Below, one piece after another: positions 1 to 11,760 of a stretch of DNA of 64,000 nucleotides (position 1 is its first letter; the number at the start of each line of letters is the position of its first letter). Position numbers and translations under genes: made by a program. A model generated the notes under the pieces. That model was not told the origin of the DNA and ran no database searches. It was given only the letters and a program-made list of their open reading frames with translations. The stretch is from the NCBI RefSeq assembly GCF_036320965.1, contig NC_092228.1, forward strand, positions 15,124,307-15,188,306, read 5' to 3'. Origin of the DNA: Panulirus ornatus. Taxonomy: Eukaryota > Arthropoda > Malacostraca > Decapoda > Palinuridae.

Positions 1-76
1 TGTGTGTGGTGCTTGTGAGAAGGATCAGTGAAATAACTCTGTTTTACCTTACTAGTCTGTTCTTTGTTGGTATCAG

Positions 77-102
77 TGGCGAAATTTCACCCTTCTCAAA
101 AG
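77..102 (+). CDS. Candidate 26-nt microexon (unassigned)
   Basis: The segment is preceded by a T-rich stretch ending in TATCAG and followed by AAAAG|GTAAGTGA, a near-consensus splice donor. All three frames are open over 26 nt, so the frame is undetermined. Microexons of this size exist in animals, but the polypyrimidine tract is only moderate and the segment is at the window edge. No protein family can be recognised. A chance match is quite possible. Confidence 0.15.
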
Positions 103-2599
103 GTAAGTGATAAGTTAAATCGATGTTAAAGTAATTTAGAGGGAGAAATAGATGGTGGACGTAGCATTTGTGGGCAGTGAGCCAAGACTCTCAACATACA
201 CGGGGCGGCGCGGAAGCTGGATTTGGACAAGATGCTCGCTGCAGTTTCGAGGTATATGACTGCTTCTGCTATATTAGTTCTAATTCTTTTTCAGGGTACA
301 ACCTCTGTTGACTAGCCATCGTAGGTTAACTGGGTCGTACCCAGCTGTAAACCTAAATGCAGTGATTCTATGTTGGTGAACGAGAAGTGCACCATTAACT
401 TTGCGGCTTTAAGAATTTATCTCACTTAAATTGTAACTTAACCTGGGTAGATAAGATATATTAATATATTAATAACATATATTGATATAGTTCTAGTTTA
501 CTGATAATGTTTGATATTGTGGTGGACGTATCACCGCCCAAGTAGATACGGAAACCCATGAAAGGTGTTACAAGAGAGGAATTAAGTATGTGTAGGAATC
601 CTCTATCTATCTTTATCCTGGAATGTGTACAATTTCCTCGTCCCACTGTATCCCATATATCCCCGTTGCGCAGTGGGATTAATCTTAATTCCTGCAATAT
701 TTAAAGTGTTATGGAATGCATCCCTTTAATAGGAATTTATTGTTATCATATGTAATTGGTGTATAATGGTGATAAATGGGAGGTGGTAAATGCTGGACCA
801 TATCCTCACGAGACATGAATGTGGTACAGTGCCGGTACTGTACCCTCTTGTATTCTCCCTCTCGTTCACTTGTTGGTTGATGGACTCGGCCGAAGAGAAG
901 CTCATAATTATGAACCGTATTTGCTTTTTTTTTTTTTTCCGTAGATGTTTAGGATTTTGGGCCCCCCCTTCATGCTTCTCTGACACATCATTGATATATC
1001 TGATCGTATTAGTTCATCTGATTGTTTTTAAAACTAAGATTAAGATGGTCAGTATTTGTCGTTGTATCTGTAGCGCAGTGGAGCTAACTGTTCCCCAGGG
1101 TTACTCTTGTAGCGATTTTTCTTATTAACCATGAGTCGTATATCAATTTCAAGTGGGTCGAGCCAAGATTAGTCTTATTTTGGGTAAGTTGTGGTGGCAG
1201 ACCCTTATGTCAGGACGATGGTGTGAAAATAGATTATGATATTGTGTGTAGTCGTATGATGCTAACACCTAGATATGATTAAGAAAAGCGATAGACATAG
1301 CTAATTTTGGTAGGGTACTGTACAAAGTCATGGGGTTTAACCTTACGTGATACAGATTATGTGAGAAATTAGGCCCAGGGCTGCAAATTATGACTAATGG
1401 ACTTTAGGTTCAGTTGTTATTAACTGAGCCTTCAAAACCTCTTATTTGTAGGGGCTGGAGAGACATTCGTTTTGTTGCTTATTCCTTGGAAAATATATAT
1501 TAGATGAATATTTTATTGGGGGTGTAGTTGAAAGTTGAGGTTCCTTAACGTAAAACTAATTACGAAGTATTCACGAACTTAATTTTCTTTGTGGGTTTTA
1601 AACATGATCCAGCTTTTAGATTGATACAGCTCACGTCGTAGTGTTACTGGGACATAAGACGTATCAATTAATGTCCCCTCGATAGTGTTAGTATTTGTTA
1701 TGTGAATGAACCTTTAACATTCGTCCTTGATTTTTTTTTTGACATTCTCAGAAAAGGGTAGAAATGATTTTCATGTCTAAATTTGATATTACTTTAAATT
1801 GGGTGTAAGCCAACTTTTTGTTAGGGGCTGACAGAAATATTGAATTCCCTTCCACATGTACTTGGGCATTGACCACCACCTTATACCTAATTGTTTCTAC
1901 TGCAATGTATCTAGTTGTTGCACCCTTCACTGATTATGGATTTTATCCCCTTCCCTTGTATTCAGGTACTGCCCTATCCCATGTGTCTTGAAATGGCCAC
2001 CTTCATTACGTCTGAAACTTCCCTCCCCAATCTGGTTGCTGTCCCCTCCCCCCCTTTGCTGTGCCCTTGGGCCATATCCCCTCCCTTTGAGTGCTTCCCC
2101 GTCATTACCTAAATGCTATCCCTCCCCTGTTCCTCCCATGTTCCTCGTCCCAACTAATTAGGTGTTACCATCTCTCTATGTCAGGGTCCATGAGTCCTGC
2201 TTCCCTCCCCGGAACAGTAATTTGTGCTTTCCCTCCCTTGCTTTGGATTACCATCTCACTCCCTCTCTTGGTTGCTGTATCCCTTCCCACTTATACAAAG
2301 GTTTTACCTACTTCCCCTTCACCAGAGTATTGGGCTCTCCCGTGCTCCTGCATGTTGCCTCCCTGCACCTTAATTTTGCCCCCATTTCCGTGACTGTTTT
2401 TGTATACCCTGTAGTGATTTTAGAGGTCTTCTCCCACCCACAGCTTGGGTGCTGTAGCCTTCTATTTTTGATCTTGCATCACGGTAGCAAAATAATTGAA
2501 AGAAATCTCATTATCTGGACTGGAAATTCTTCGTCGGTCTACCTGCAAATATCAGAAACAACACTATCCAGTGGGTAGATTTCTGTGAGAGAGAGGTGC
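103..2599. other. Unique AT-rich sequence, no gene seen
   Basis: No repeat array, RNA gene or convincing exon was seen. Short T-runs occur near 926-939 and 1731-1740. From about 1930 to 2450 the plus strand becomes C/T-rich with frequent CCCTCCC words, which opens several short frames that I do not regard as coding. Confidence 0.5.
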
Positions 2600-2948
2600 G
2601 GGGAACAAGGAGAACGGGGAGACCAAATTGGAGATGAAGGGAAGGAATGAAAAGTATTTTGAGCGATTGGGTCCTAAACATGCAGGAAAGTGAAGTGCAT
2701 GCGCGGGAAAGAGTGAATTGGAACGATGTGGTCAGGAGTCGACGTACTGTCAGTGGAATGAACAAGATCATTTAAAGAGCAAGGGATAAACCATGGAAAG
2801 GTGTGTGGGGCCTAGTTGAAGATAGGGAGCTGTAGTTTCGATGCATTACATGTGACAGCGAGAGAATGGATGTAGGCGGATGCGGCCTATTTTTCGTCTG
2901 TATCTAGCGTTACCTTTCTAAAGAGGGAAACAGCAATCAACTATGAAA

Positions 2949-2949
<1 letters not shown>
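2600..2949 (+). mobile_element. 3' end of a decayed non-LTR retrotransposon (LINE)
   Basis: The block carries the conserved C-terminal peptide of many LINE ORF2 proteins (GRP, then W-N-D-V-V about 35 residues later), a stop, about 170 bp of untranslated tail, and then directly a (TA)n tract. The tail contains TAGCGTTACC, resembling the GCTACCTCGCTAA block of the short retroposons at 36453 and 59443. The order coding remnant, tail, simple-repeat 3' end is typical of a 5'-truncated LINE insertion. The LINE clade cannot be named with confidence. Confidence 0.6.
2611..2775 (+). pseudogene. Reverse transcriptase C-terminus remnant, broken by a stop
   Basis: Translation from 2611 gives RTGRPNWR, an in-frame TGA at 2635-2637, then an open run containing LNMQESEVHARERVNWNDVV and ending at TAA 2773-2775. 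The pattern GRPxxRW...D...L...A.DR..W.D.V is the conserved end of LINE ORF2 proteins, where the TGA position is usually Trp. The stop, and the absence of the catalytic domain upstream, mark this as a dead 5'-truncated copy. Identification is by motif recognition only. Confidence 0.6.
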
Positions 2950-3009
<60 letters not shown>

Positions 3010-3010
3010 T
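2950..3010. repeat. (TA)n microsatellite, LINE tail
   Basis: About 61 bp of alternating TA with one C interruption near the end. It abuts the LINE remnant and probably derives from its simple-repeat tail. Confidence 0.95.
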
Positions 3011-3120
3011 CCCACAGTTCCTTCCTATTTGACATGGTTTATCATTCATGTTTATTTAAGTATTTGGAAAACCATACAGCTTAGTTTTAGTGGCATAATG
3101 GCGTTTGAGACAGCCAGCAG

Positions 3121-3125
<5 letters not shown>

Positions 3126-3161
<36 letters not shown>
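3126..3161. repeat. (GT)n microsatellite
   Basis: 36 bp of perfect GT. Confidence 0.97.
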
Positions 3162-3163
<2 letters not shown>

Positions 3164-3699
3164 GGTGACACCGGGACACACAACACCAGGCTGGCTGGAG
3201 TCATGCTGAGCCCGGCCGTGTGACGGGACGGGGCCGACGTTCACTTGGCCCACCATGCTCATTCCAGGCATACCAATTTTCTTGTGTATGAATTCTTTGA
3301 AATATGTTTCTTAATTTCTCGTGTTGTGATATGATGACGCAGGCATCGCTGTGTTACATCAGAAGTTAGGGCGAATTATTGTTGTCATATCCATCCACGG
3401 GATGGCGTGGAGCCTGCATTGAAGAAGATATTACCACTCCCTTCTGGCTTCGCACATGTGCGCATTACATAACAGTTTTATGTTTACGCTGTTTCAGAAG
3501 TTCAACTATCTCATTAATTGGTTCTTTAAACGTATGGTATTGCAATATACTACCACAAATGACATTAATGATATTAAGAGTGTTACTAGTTTTTAGGCTG
3601 CTGTATTAAACGCTCATTGACAGTGTTGTGCATTGATTTTGGTGTTTAGTGGTATATAATGATTTTGTTTTGACGGTTTGAGTGATGGTAGTCTATGTT

Positions 3700-3802
3700 A
3701 TTTTGGTCATGATGGCTTGACCTGTCCTTCAGGGTCAGGGCATGGGTTGTTGCCCCGTTATACCCAGGGTCGTATTGTCGTGTCACAGGAGTTAATTTGT
3801 AC
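3700..3802. repeat. Degenerate copy of the AGGTCA-centred palindromic repeat
   Basis: The centre has TTGACCTGTCCTTC followed by AGGGTCAGGGCA, an inverted pair of AGGTCA-like half-sites. The right side, CCCAGGGTCGTATTGTCGTG then GGAGTTAA, matches the right arm and border of better copies at 12886 and 54400. It is diverged, so boundaries are approximate. Confidence 0.5.
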
Positions 3803-4098
3803 GTGGTGGAGGATAAACAGCTCCTCAAGGTCATGGAAGCCGAGGTCGTCCACCTACTGGCGGAAAACCTGGATCATCGGTGAAAAACGATATGTTCTGT
3901 GACTTGTTTTCAGCCTGGTTTTATGTCCGTTATTTAGTTAAGCCTTTTAAGGATAAACCTTCAGACCGCCTTCCACCCTACCCACGTCTCGTGAGCCGTG
4001 GGTCACATAGTGAGGTGGTCCCAGCACCGCCTCAACCCTGGGAACCTTCCCACACCCAGCTGACCTCTTCCCTGCCTGTCCCCCTCTCCACACAGTCT

Positions 4099-4440
4099 AC
4101 GACCACCACCCCGCTGGCTGGTGGTTATGGCGTGGAGGTCGTTCCAGCCCCCATGACCACCACGCGGCTTGCTGGTGGTTATGGCGTGGAGGTCGTTCCT
4201 GCCCCATGACCATCACCCGGCTAGCTGGTGGTTATGGCGTGGAGGTCGTTCCTGCCCCATGACCATCACCCGGCTAGCTGGTGGTTATGGCGTGGAGGTC
4301 GCTCCTGCCCCATGACCATCACCCGGCTAGCTGGTGGTTATGGCGTGGAGGTCGCCCCTGCCCCATGACCATCACCCGGCTAGCGGGTGGTTATGGCGTG
4401 GAGGTCGCTCCTGCCCCATGACCACCACCCGGCTGGCTGG
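4099..4440. repeat. 53-bp minisatellite, about 6 copies
   Basis: The word GGTTATGGCGTGGAGGTCG recurs at 4123, 4177, 4230, 4283, 4336 and 4389, a period of 53-54 bp. Copies differ by a few substitutions. Because 53 is not a multiple of three, the frame shifts in every unit, so the overlapping open frames are artefacts. Confidence 0.95.
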
Positions 4441-4701
4441 TGTTAGGTTATGGTGCAGAAGGCACCTCAATCCTAGTAGTGGCGTCCCCTCGGACACCAC
4501 TTGCCCTCGGCCAGCCTACTGCCCTTCCCAACGTATGGTTCCTCCCTCACGCTCCTTCTCGGCTGCTCGGGGAAGTATATTTCCCTAGGGAGACCATTAA
4601 GTTTCATCAGGAGAGAATGGGGGGGGTTGGGGGGGAGAAACAGAGTAAGTAAAAGGTCTTTGCTTGTATCACATTCTAACTTTGGGTTTGGGTTGTTAGA
4701 T

Positions 4702-4723
4702 GAGAGAGAGAGAGAGAGAGAGA
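4702..4723. repeat. (GA)n microsatellite
   Basis: 22 bp of GA. Confidence 0.95.
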
Positions 4724-4797
4724 AGGATTCTTTAATGAATTTCTCTCGCTAGCGATCGTGTTTTCTTTTACTCGATTTTTCTCTTATTCGTTTTCAG

Positions 4798-4887
4798 CCT
4801 GAATTGGTAATCGATGTCAGTGCGCGCGGGATACTTTTTTCCCCTCAGTTTCTCATGAATTTGAAAAGTTCAGGATTTGTCGGTTGA
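4798..4887 (+). CDS. Candidate terminal exon (unassigned)
   Basis: A pyrimidine-rich tract (4760-4797) ends in TTTTCAG. Downstream only one frame stays open: 29 codons beginning PELVIDVSARG and ending in TGA at 4885-4887; the other two frames stop within four codons. The peptide has no low-complexity character. I do not recognise a family. An ATTAAA near 5162 could serve as a polyadenylation signal but is distant. A good acceptor plus a 29-codon frame can arise by chance, so this is a candidate only. Confidence 0.22.
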   Translation, partial: PELVIDVSARGILFSPQFLMNLKSSGFVG

Positions 4888-7800
4888 TTTTTCATAAAGT
4901 TTGGTTCTCTCGTGTAAAACGTTTGCGGTAAGGCATTAGAATTAATGTATTTTTTCCTACCTAAACCGAAATTTATTCTTTGAGGAAATTATCTTGCCAG
5001 AGGCGACCGCTGGTTCTCTTCATAAGAAAGATAGTTTATCTTCGCTGTAATACACCGTATCGAAGGCCTCTCTGTACCAATTTTTCCTCACGAGTTATTC
5101 AGGCAAAACCAGACGTTCGCCTCGGCATAACGCGCCCTGAAGGTATTGCCAGCTCATGAATATTAAATGATTAGCTTTTGTTGCTTTAATTACTGGCACG
5201 AAAATGATTATAGTCATTTGAGGACTATTGGCCACACTGGGATGGTCTGGGCGAGGTGTGCCGAGAGTGAACGTGATCGAGACCGTTTCGAAAAGAAAAA
5301 AATGGCTCATGCGTTTATCTAATTATCATGGCTTTTCTGGTTTATATTTTAACTTTATTTGGAATGCAAAATCTGTAAACCTAGAATTACAAGTGTAAAG
5401 AGACTATAGTCTTATATTCTGTTTACATCCATTTTGTATTGGGATATTATTGCTGTATAAGGCCAATGTCAGTACCTGCACTTGGATTATTTATTATTTA
5501 TCGAGGAACAGAGGCAGGCGTTGCTTAAAATACAGTGGAAAAATACGATGACGGTCTTGGTAGTGTAGTGCTGTAGGAGTAGGATTACTGGCTATATTTA
5601 CTCTTGTTCGTTTACAGAAAACGTGGCGATCTGGACTAGGTTAGGTTGCAGTGGATCTCTTTTCCAGCTGGATGGCATCTTGACGGATCGTGTGGCAGGT
5701 TTCTCCGAACAGACTCATAGGGCACCACATTTCTAGTACTTTGCCCATGGAGTATTTTCCAGTGATTTAGCCCGTATATCCTCGCCCTAATCTCCTGCCC
5801 AGTACTACGATCCTTCCAAAATTAGTGGAGTATAATATCCTCGGCTAATGTATATTGTGCCGGCATTTACTTGGTATATCTTCCCTTACTAGATTTTTTC
5901 AAGAAGAAATTGATGTCTTTATGTTTTATTATCGTTATGTTTGCACAGTTCCAACGTTTGATATTCGGTCTTTGGTATATGTAGGTGCTTTGAGCTAAAC
6001 ATATTGATAGCACCGTTTTCATATACGTTGACTAGGCTTGTTTACAATGTGTTGTAGTGTGGCACTCAGGGAAGGACTCCGGTGTGACTTTCCAGGTTTT
6101 CTGTCTGTTCCTCAGACGTGGTTCTCCAGTCCCTGTATTGACCCCATGTAATGTGTCCCCGCCTAGCCTAGTTATCTCGTCTACCCCTACCGTTTTCCCG
6201 CAGTTGTTGGTTAATGCTCCCACCAGAAGTACAGGTTGTGAAAGCAGTGTGAACATTTATAGAGATGCTTAGATCCGGGAGTCAAACAGTGCCTGACCTT
6301 ACTTTATCACGTCGTACGTCAGCCAGTGAACAGGAAACGAAGGAGATGGACATGTCCACTTGACATTAACTTGACTGCAATGGATGCACAGATCACCGAC
6401 CTCGCAGACGACCAACAGCTTATTAGATCAGTGACCGATTAAAGAAGTTTGGACCCACCACGAGTTCCCTGTCAGTGCAGAGAGAACAACAGATTTTTTT
6501 TTCTTAAATTCTTGAAGAGGTGTTTAGATATTATGACCTTTCAGCTCCCATTTTCTTTCATCACCTCATGTTCATGTTCTCTTGAATTGCTGTTCATCTC
6601 TACTGGTTTCACGGGCCCTTCCCTCTCTCTTCACCATCTGTTAACCCTCTCTCGCAGCTTCCATCTCTTTCAGACCTCTCCCCTTTCCCTCACGCCCCCT
6701 TCCATTTTATCATGATTTACGTCTGCTTTCAATCCGTTCCTTCTCACGTCGCCACCCAAGTGTCCAATCCTCCTTCTTCCCATCCCCCCCTTTTTTTTTC
6801 CCACTATTGACGCCAGTATCATGCCTTCATCCTCTCCTTTCCAGTATACCTCACGGGATCAGAGGACTTGCCGTCGTAAGGCGGAGACTTGGCGAATTTG
6901 ACTACAATCCGGTGCCCATGAGCGTGGTTACGTGGTGTCATACGTGGTGCTGGATATCGTCCATAGCTATCACCGGCCGTACTCCCACGGCTTCATTAAT
7001 TCTTTATAACTTCGCACCCGTAAGTCCCGTCCGTCCCCAACCCCCGTACTCCCCACGGTACTTCATTCAGGTAATGTTTTCCAATAAGATTTGGCCCCCC
7101 TCCCCCCCTGGTGCTGCTTCTGCCCGGTTATTACACGCGAGGGATCGTAGAGTACCGTAACTAACTCGACAGAGTGCGTATATGCCATAGGCTATCTCTC
7201 CCGGTTAACGTATCCAATGCTGGCGTCTAGGCCTAGAAAATCACGCCATGAGAGGTTTGGTATAAGATGTTTGGTTGACGGATCCATACTCCTTTTTTCT
7301 GCTCTTGACCTCTCGTGTGGGACTCGAGTGCTGGAATATGTTTATGTCGTAATCTATTTATTTTTACCCCCCCACCCCCAAGGACATGACCAGATAGCCT
7401 ATGCTACTTGGTGACGGCGTTCATCCCGAGACTTGCATCAGCCTAGTCTGATGTGATCTTAACGAATTGGTGAAGCACCTGATTAGACCTGAGAGTATTG
7501 GTTCATAGGTCATCTAGGACGACCGAGAGTAATTTCTTTTGGTGATGATAATCGGGAATCGGGAGACACGTAAACTTGTTGTTTACAGCAAGAATTTGTC
7601 GCCTCTCATCAGCACAAAGGCAAACCAGTAATTGGTCTGAAGTACAGGAATCCCCGGACGCTCACCCCCATTTTATATTCTGGAAGCGTTGGTTCGATCC
7701 TTGCAGATTACCCCGACGATTTCTGTTTACCTAACCCTCCATGGGAGTGGAATTTCCGGTGCACTCGTTGGAAATATGTGCTTACCCTCCCGAGGGGGGC

Positions 7801-8393
7801 GCGGGCTGTTCCTGGAATGAGGAGGTAGTGCTTGTGAGGGTAATGGAAGCGCGGCCGCTCTGCAAGCAGTATACACCGCTGGCTCAGGGTTCCTCGACTG
7901 TCTTCTGACGCGGATGTATTGCCCCCCCCCCCCCCTCTCTGGTGTTATCTGAAATGATCTGTTGATATGTGTGTAGTTGTCGTTAAACCAGTTTAAATGA
8001 CGTGGACAGAACGTAAAGGCGAGGCATCAGGCATCCCAACTATTTATTGTCTTCACTTTAATGTTTCTATTTATAGTGAGAGGAGAATGACTCTTGCAGT
8101 ATTGTTTATGGTATATGTGAAGGTTACGCTAGTTGCAAGGGCTTTCCTGTACCCCCGGCAGCTCGGCCTGTGAACATGATTTACCCTAGTGATCACCTAG
8201 TGTACCGTGAGGGCCCCCTGTGGTGTTCTCCACCTTGCATAACCCTTGTTGATGGCTTCAAGCAGAGGTGTTTGTGTGAATGTGAACTTGGAATTTTACA
8301 AATGGTTCACTAGTCAAAAGTGGGACCGTTCATAACACACTCTCTAGTGCTGTGTTTTGGGATGGCTATGGCAAGGAGGTGACGGTAAGTTGC

Positions 8394-8396
<3 letters not shown>
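4888..8396. other. Unique sequence, no gene or array seen
   Basis: Mixed AT-rich and C/T-rich sequence. It contains a T-run in a C-rich stretch near 6790, a C-run at 7921-7935 and a few open frames under 120 codons without splice context or recognisable domains. GGTTCGATCC at 7690-7699 resembles a tRNA B-box but lacks a convincing tRNA context. Confidence 0.5.

Positions 8397-8456
<60 letters not shown>
8397..8456. repeat. (GA)n microsatellite
   Basis: 60 bp of perfect GA. Confidence 0.97.
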
Positions 8457-8459
<3 letters not shown>

Positions 8460-8530
8460 GGTGATACCAGGAGATACATTTGCGTTTCTGTCGTCTCTTA
8501 ACTTTGCACGTAAACCATGTCTTAACCTTG

Positions 8531-8531
<1 letters not shown>

Positions 8532-8568
<37 letters not shown>
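8532..8568. repeat. (CA)n microsatellite
   Basis: 37 bp of CA, followed by a 13-nt G-run at 8602-8614. Confidence 0.97.
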
Positions 8569-8570
<2 letters not shown>

Positions 8571-8771
8571 CAGCCCAGCTTGCACCAGGTGTGTGAGAGG
8601 TGGGGGGGGGGGGGAGGTGGAATTACTGAGTGAGCGAAACAGACAGACGGGCAGACACGCTAAGGGTCTCAAGTAGGCTAGCCAGACCTCCTGTCAGCTG
8701 CGCTAACCCTGAATACCAGAGCCAGTCAGTCACCTGTGCCTCGTTGCTGAGGACCGGATGGAGAGCCAGAT

Positions 8772-8805
8772 GATACGATGGTTTGACTTTTGACCTGATC
8801 CTTAA
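8772..8805. repeat. Fragment of the AGGTCA-centred repeat
   Basis: GATACGATGG followed by TTGACTTTTGACCTGATCCT resembles the left half of the centre of the copy at 12886. The right half is missing or replaced. Confidence 0.4.
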
Positions 8806-9100
8806 GAAAAAACGCTCCCCAAATTGCTTAATACATTTTCAGCAGCTATTAGAAGCACGCTGGACTTTCTGGTAAAGTTGAGATGTATTTTTGGAGAAGT
8901 ACCGGCCCAGCCAAGATGTATGTGGTGGTTACGTAGGCCTCCCATAGTTTTTTTCTTGGGACCAGCCACACGAGGATTGACCATTATGATAACTCCTTCC
9001 CCTCGAACAGCGAAGTTATGGACCTTTCTTCTTCCTTTTATTTTTCTCACCTCCCACAATCTTTCTGCCTTTAAAAGTTTTGTGTACAAAAGTCCGAGGA
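8806..9100 (-). mobile_element. Possible dispersed repeat, minus orientation
   Basis: Read on the minus strand, this block (with GCTGGTCCCAAGAAAAAAAC and AGCTGCTGAAAATGTATTAA) resembles a repeat I recall from decapod genomic sequence. There is only one copy here, so the window itself does not prove repetition. It has open frames on both strands but no recognisable domain. Confidence 0.3.
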
Positions 9101-9817
9101 CCTCTTGATTGTATTCTATCGTTTTGTTACCATATTTTCTTCTATCGTTTGTTATCCTATTTTCCTTTCATGTTTTGCCCGGACTGTGGTGTCAGTCACG
9201 TTATTAAAAAGAATAGAGGCATAACTTATCGTTAGTAACAAGATACTGTTTTTGAAGCATTTGAGACTGTACCCATTCTTTGCACCTTGTGGACGAGTTT
9301 ACTGTACGGTAAGAACTTAAGGTTACTTAATGAACCAACTTTTTGAACAGGTTATGCCATCTACCCGCTAGAGTCTGATTGAACACCCTTTGTGGCCTTT
9401 ATGAATCCTTCTGTGCCACGGTTCACTGGACGAACACGAGATGCACGGTGAACAAGCCTCTGATACCACCAGAATCCCAGATCTTTTCTTAGGGATGGAA
9501 CTCCGGCTGACTCCTCGCGAGTTTTTCGTAGCCGAGGTGATGGATTGCACGGTTACCTTGGTGGTCAGGTCTTCCGGATGGCTGTGCGAGTCTCTGGTCA
9601 TGGGAGTGGACGGGAACCAGAGAGCCAGAGGTGTGTGTGTGTGTGTGTTGGCTGGGGTGTCTGCAGAGACCAGTTAGAACGATCGGGTTATGGAAGGTTG
9701 GTGACCTGATTAATGAATGGCTGGATCACATTACCCTCCCTTCGGCTTGGTGTGGGGGTTTTGGGGGGGTCTCATTATTGACTGCCTGCTGTTGCTCCCA
9801 ACCGAGATTTACCAACC

Positions 9818-9822
<5 letters not shown>
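9101..9822. other. Unique sequence
   Basis: Holds a 17-bp GT run at 9632-9648 and opposed open frames of about 77 codons at 9368-9677. The minus-strand one is not low-complexity but has no splice signals or recognisable family. Confidence 0.45.

Positions 9823-9893
<71 letters not shown>
9823..9893. repeat. (CT)n microsatellite
   Basis: 71 bp of perfect CT. Confidence 0.97.
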
Positions 9894-9896
<3 letters not shown>

Positions 9897-10423
9897 GTGT
9901 GACATTTTAAATATGTCACACACCTTAACGGCCACCTTAACTTTTGATCAGTTTATTGCTGATAAAAGTTGAGAAATTCTTTTTATTTAAGATAATTGGT
10001 TTTGGCGTTGCTCTGGGAGAGGATCGTGTTGATGTGCATTTTACTGAACTAACTGCATAACAGTTTTGTGTGACTACTTTGGATTCTTTGTGATAAGAGA
10101 GTTGCAAATGTGTTTCCTATTAGAAGAAAGGCTGTAGTGTCTCCTATAGACAGGGGGCAGCAGTGTCTCCTATTGATAGGGGGGCAGTAGTGATGTGAGG
10201 GCAGAAGAGTTACCTATTGATAGAAGGGCATTTGTATCTCCTGCCATGACTGGGGTTCGGATATTGGAATGTGTAATAGGCTTTGAACTATGTGTTAGTG
10301 GAGGCCGGATGAAGGAGTAGTTGGGCTTGAGGATGAAGATGCAGACGATTGAATATTGGGAACTGGATAAGTGAATTCTAGATTAATCGATGAAAGTGCT
10401 TAGATTAACAGGTAGTATAGTGT

Positions 10424-10511
10424 GGATGAAAAAGTAGTATACTTCGGAGCAAGAGGTGGTGTAATTCGGATGAAGGAGCGGTATAGTTCAGATGAAGGGG
10501 TGGTATCGTCC
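10424..10511. repeat. 22-bp degenerate minisatellite, 4 copies
   Basis: Four consecutive units start at 10424, 10446, 10468 and 10490, with the consensus GGATGAAGGAGTGGTATAGT plus two bases. They are diverged but in exact register. Confidence 0.8.
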
Positions 10512-10647
10512 TGATTCATTAGAGGTAGCAGATAAGGCGTTTAACACTGTCTGTTGGGTTTGGATGAGCGAGTAGGAGGTTTCTGATTGACGAGTGGCTG
10601 GGGCCGGACTGGTGAGTTCGTAGGGCCAACACAAGTTGGAATTAGGG

Positions 10648-10795
10648 AGTTGGTTTGGCTCAGACGAGTCAAGATTAGCGAGTTGATTGGGCCCAGATGA
10701 CTCCAGATTAGCGAGTTGGTTAGGTCCAGACTAGCGACTTTCTTAAGGCTCAGACGAGTCCGGATCAGCGAGTTGCTTGGGCCCAGACGAGTGAT
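10648..10795. repeat. 33-bp degenerate minisatellite, about 4 copies
   Basis: Units begin GTTGnTTgGGCCCAGACGAG and end in AGATTAGCGA. Two are exactly 33 bp and one carries an internal deletion or insertion. Looser repeats of TGTCTCCTATTGATAGGGGG lie upstream at 10135-10240. Confidence 0.75.
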
Positions 10796-10980
10796 TGGCA
10801 GTAGGGTGAGTTGCCTGTGTGTTTGCGGTGTGGGGCTCAGGTGTCGTGGCCCGGGTTGGGTTCCCGGCTCCCGCTGGCTCATACGAACCTTCGACAAGTG
10901 AGTCAGGCAGGTGGGAGCCTCCTTGTCAACTCCCCCTCCTCCCACCCCGTGTCGTCCCCCTCCTTCCCCTCTTCACGCTC

Positions 10981-11086
10981 GAGTATTGCACCGTCGAAGG
11001 TTATGATCCTCTCTGGTGAACGACGGGACGACCCTTGGGTCGCGTCGTTACGTCATGGTCGAGCTGTCGTATCGTCGTACTAAAGT
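10981..11086. repeat. Degenerate copy of the palindromic repeat family
   Basis: Left-arm words (GAACGACGGGACGACCCTTG) are followed by right-arm words in the opposite sense (GGTCGAGCTGTCGTATCGTC), the inverted arrangement seen in other family members. No clear AGGTCA centre remains. Confidence 0.5.
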
Positions 11087-11392
11087 TATTAACTGTTGTG
11101 CGGTGTAATCGTACGTTATTACGAAGGTTATTGATAGCGCAAGACGTCCGCCATAACGAACCCCTTTGAGGAAAATGATATATGAGGGGAGGATTTTCAG
11201 CCTCTCCTCCCTATCCTTCCCTTTCGAATCTTCAAGTTTGAAAATTCCTGGTGGACTTGGTTCCTTTTCACTCTCAGTAACATGCATGGAAGATGCTGAT
11301 TAAAGAAAAAAAAAAGTAATTGAGAGGAACCATACGTACTGTTAAGACTGAAGTTTGAACGTTTGGTACACCCTGAAACTGATGAGCGTAGT

Positions 11393-11475
11393 GCCTGGCT
11401 TAGAGATATATGAGAGACGCTCAGTGGGACTGTACTGCCTGGCGTAGAGATATATTAGAGACGCTCAGTGGTATA
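11393..11475. repeat. 43-bp tandem duplication, 2 copies
   Basis: GCCTGGCnTAGAGATATATn followed by AGAGACGCTCAGTGG starts at 11393 and again at 11436. Confidence 0.8.
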
Positions 11476-11706
11476 TATTGCGGTCCGTAGCCAGAAATAG
11501 CCTGGCTGATCGGAGGAGGAGGAGGATTGGATGTTAAGATTGGTTGCGGGCTGAGGTAGGCACGTCCCTCGGGGAGCCAGGTGAGGTGACCCGTGTGTGG
11601 AGATGATTAATGTATGGCAGAGCAGAACAGTTTGACTGGAAGGTGATCGATCCATAGGTATTGCAGGGACCCGCTGGGTTAGCTGGTCTAGTCTAAGGAT
11701 TTCCAG

Positions 11707-11760
11707 CATATTTGAACGTCATGTGTGTGGCGGCGGTTGTAATGAAGAGCCGTGGGAGCA
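11707..11760 (+). CDS. Candidate exon (unassigned)
   Basis: An acceptor-like TTTCCAG precedes 11707 and GTAAGTATG follows 11760. One frame encodes IFERHVCGGGCNEEPWEQ and is open throughout, another is also open, and the third stops at once. The donor lacks the usual AG before GT and the pyrimidine tract is weak. The peptide has two cysteines around a glycine run but no family I recognise. Confidence 0.15.

Noticed and set aside
3494..3600. TGTTTCAG acceptor followed by a 32-codon frame
   Set aside because: Two frames are open, the sequence is strongly AT-rich, and no donor or polyadenylation context supports it.
7689..7700. GGTTCGATCC as part of a tRNA gene
   Set aside because: There is no A-box at a suitable distance and no acceptor stem. 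A similar GGTTCGATTC at 34227 was rejected for the same reasons.
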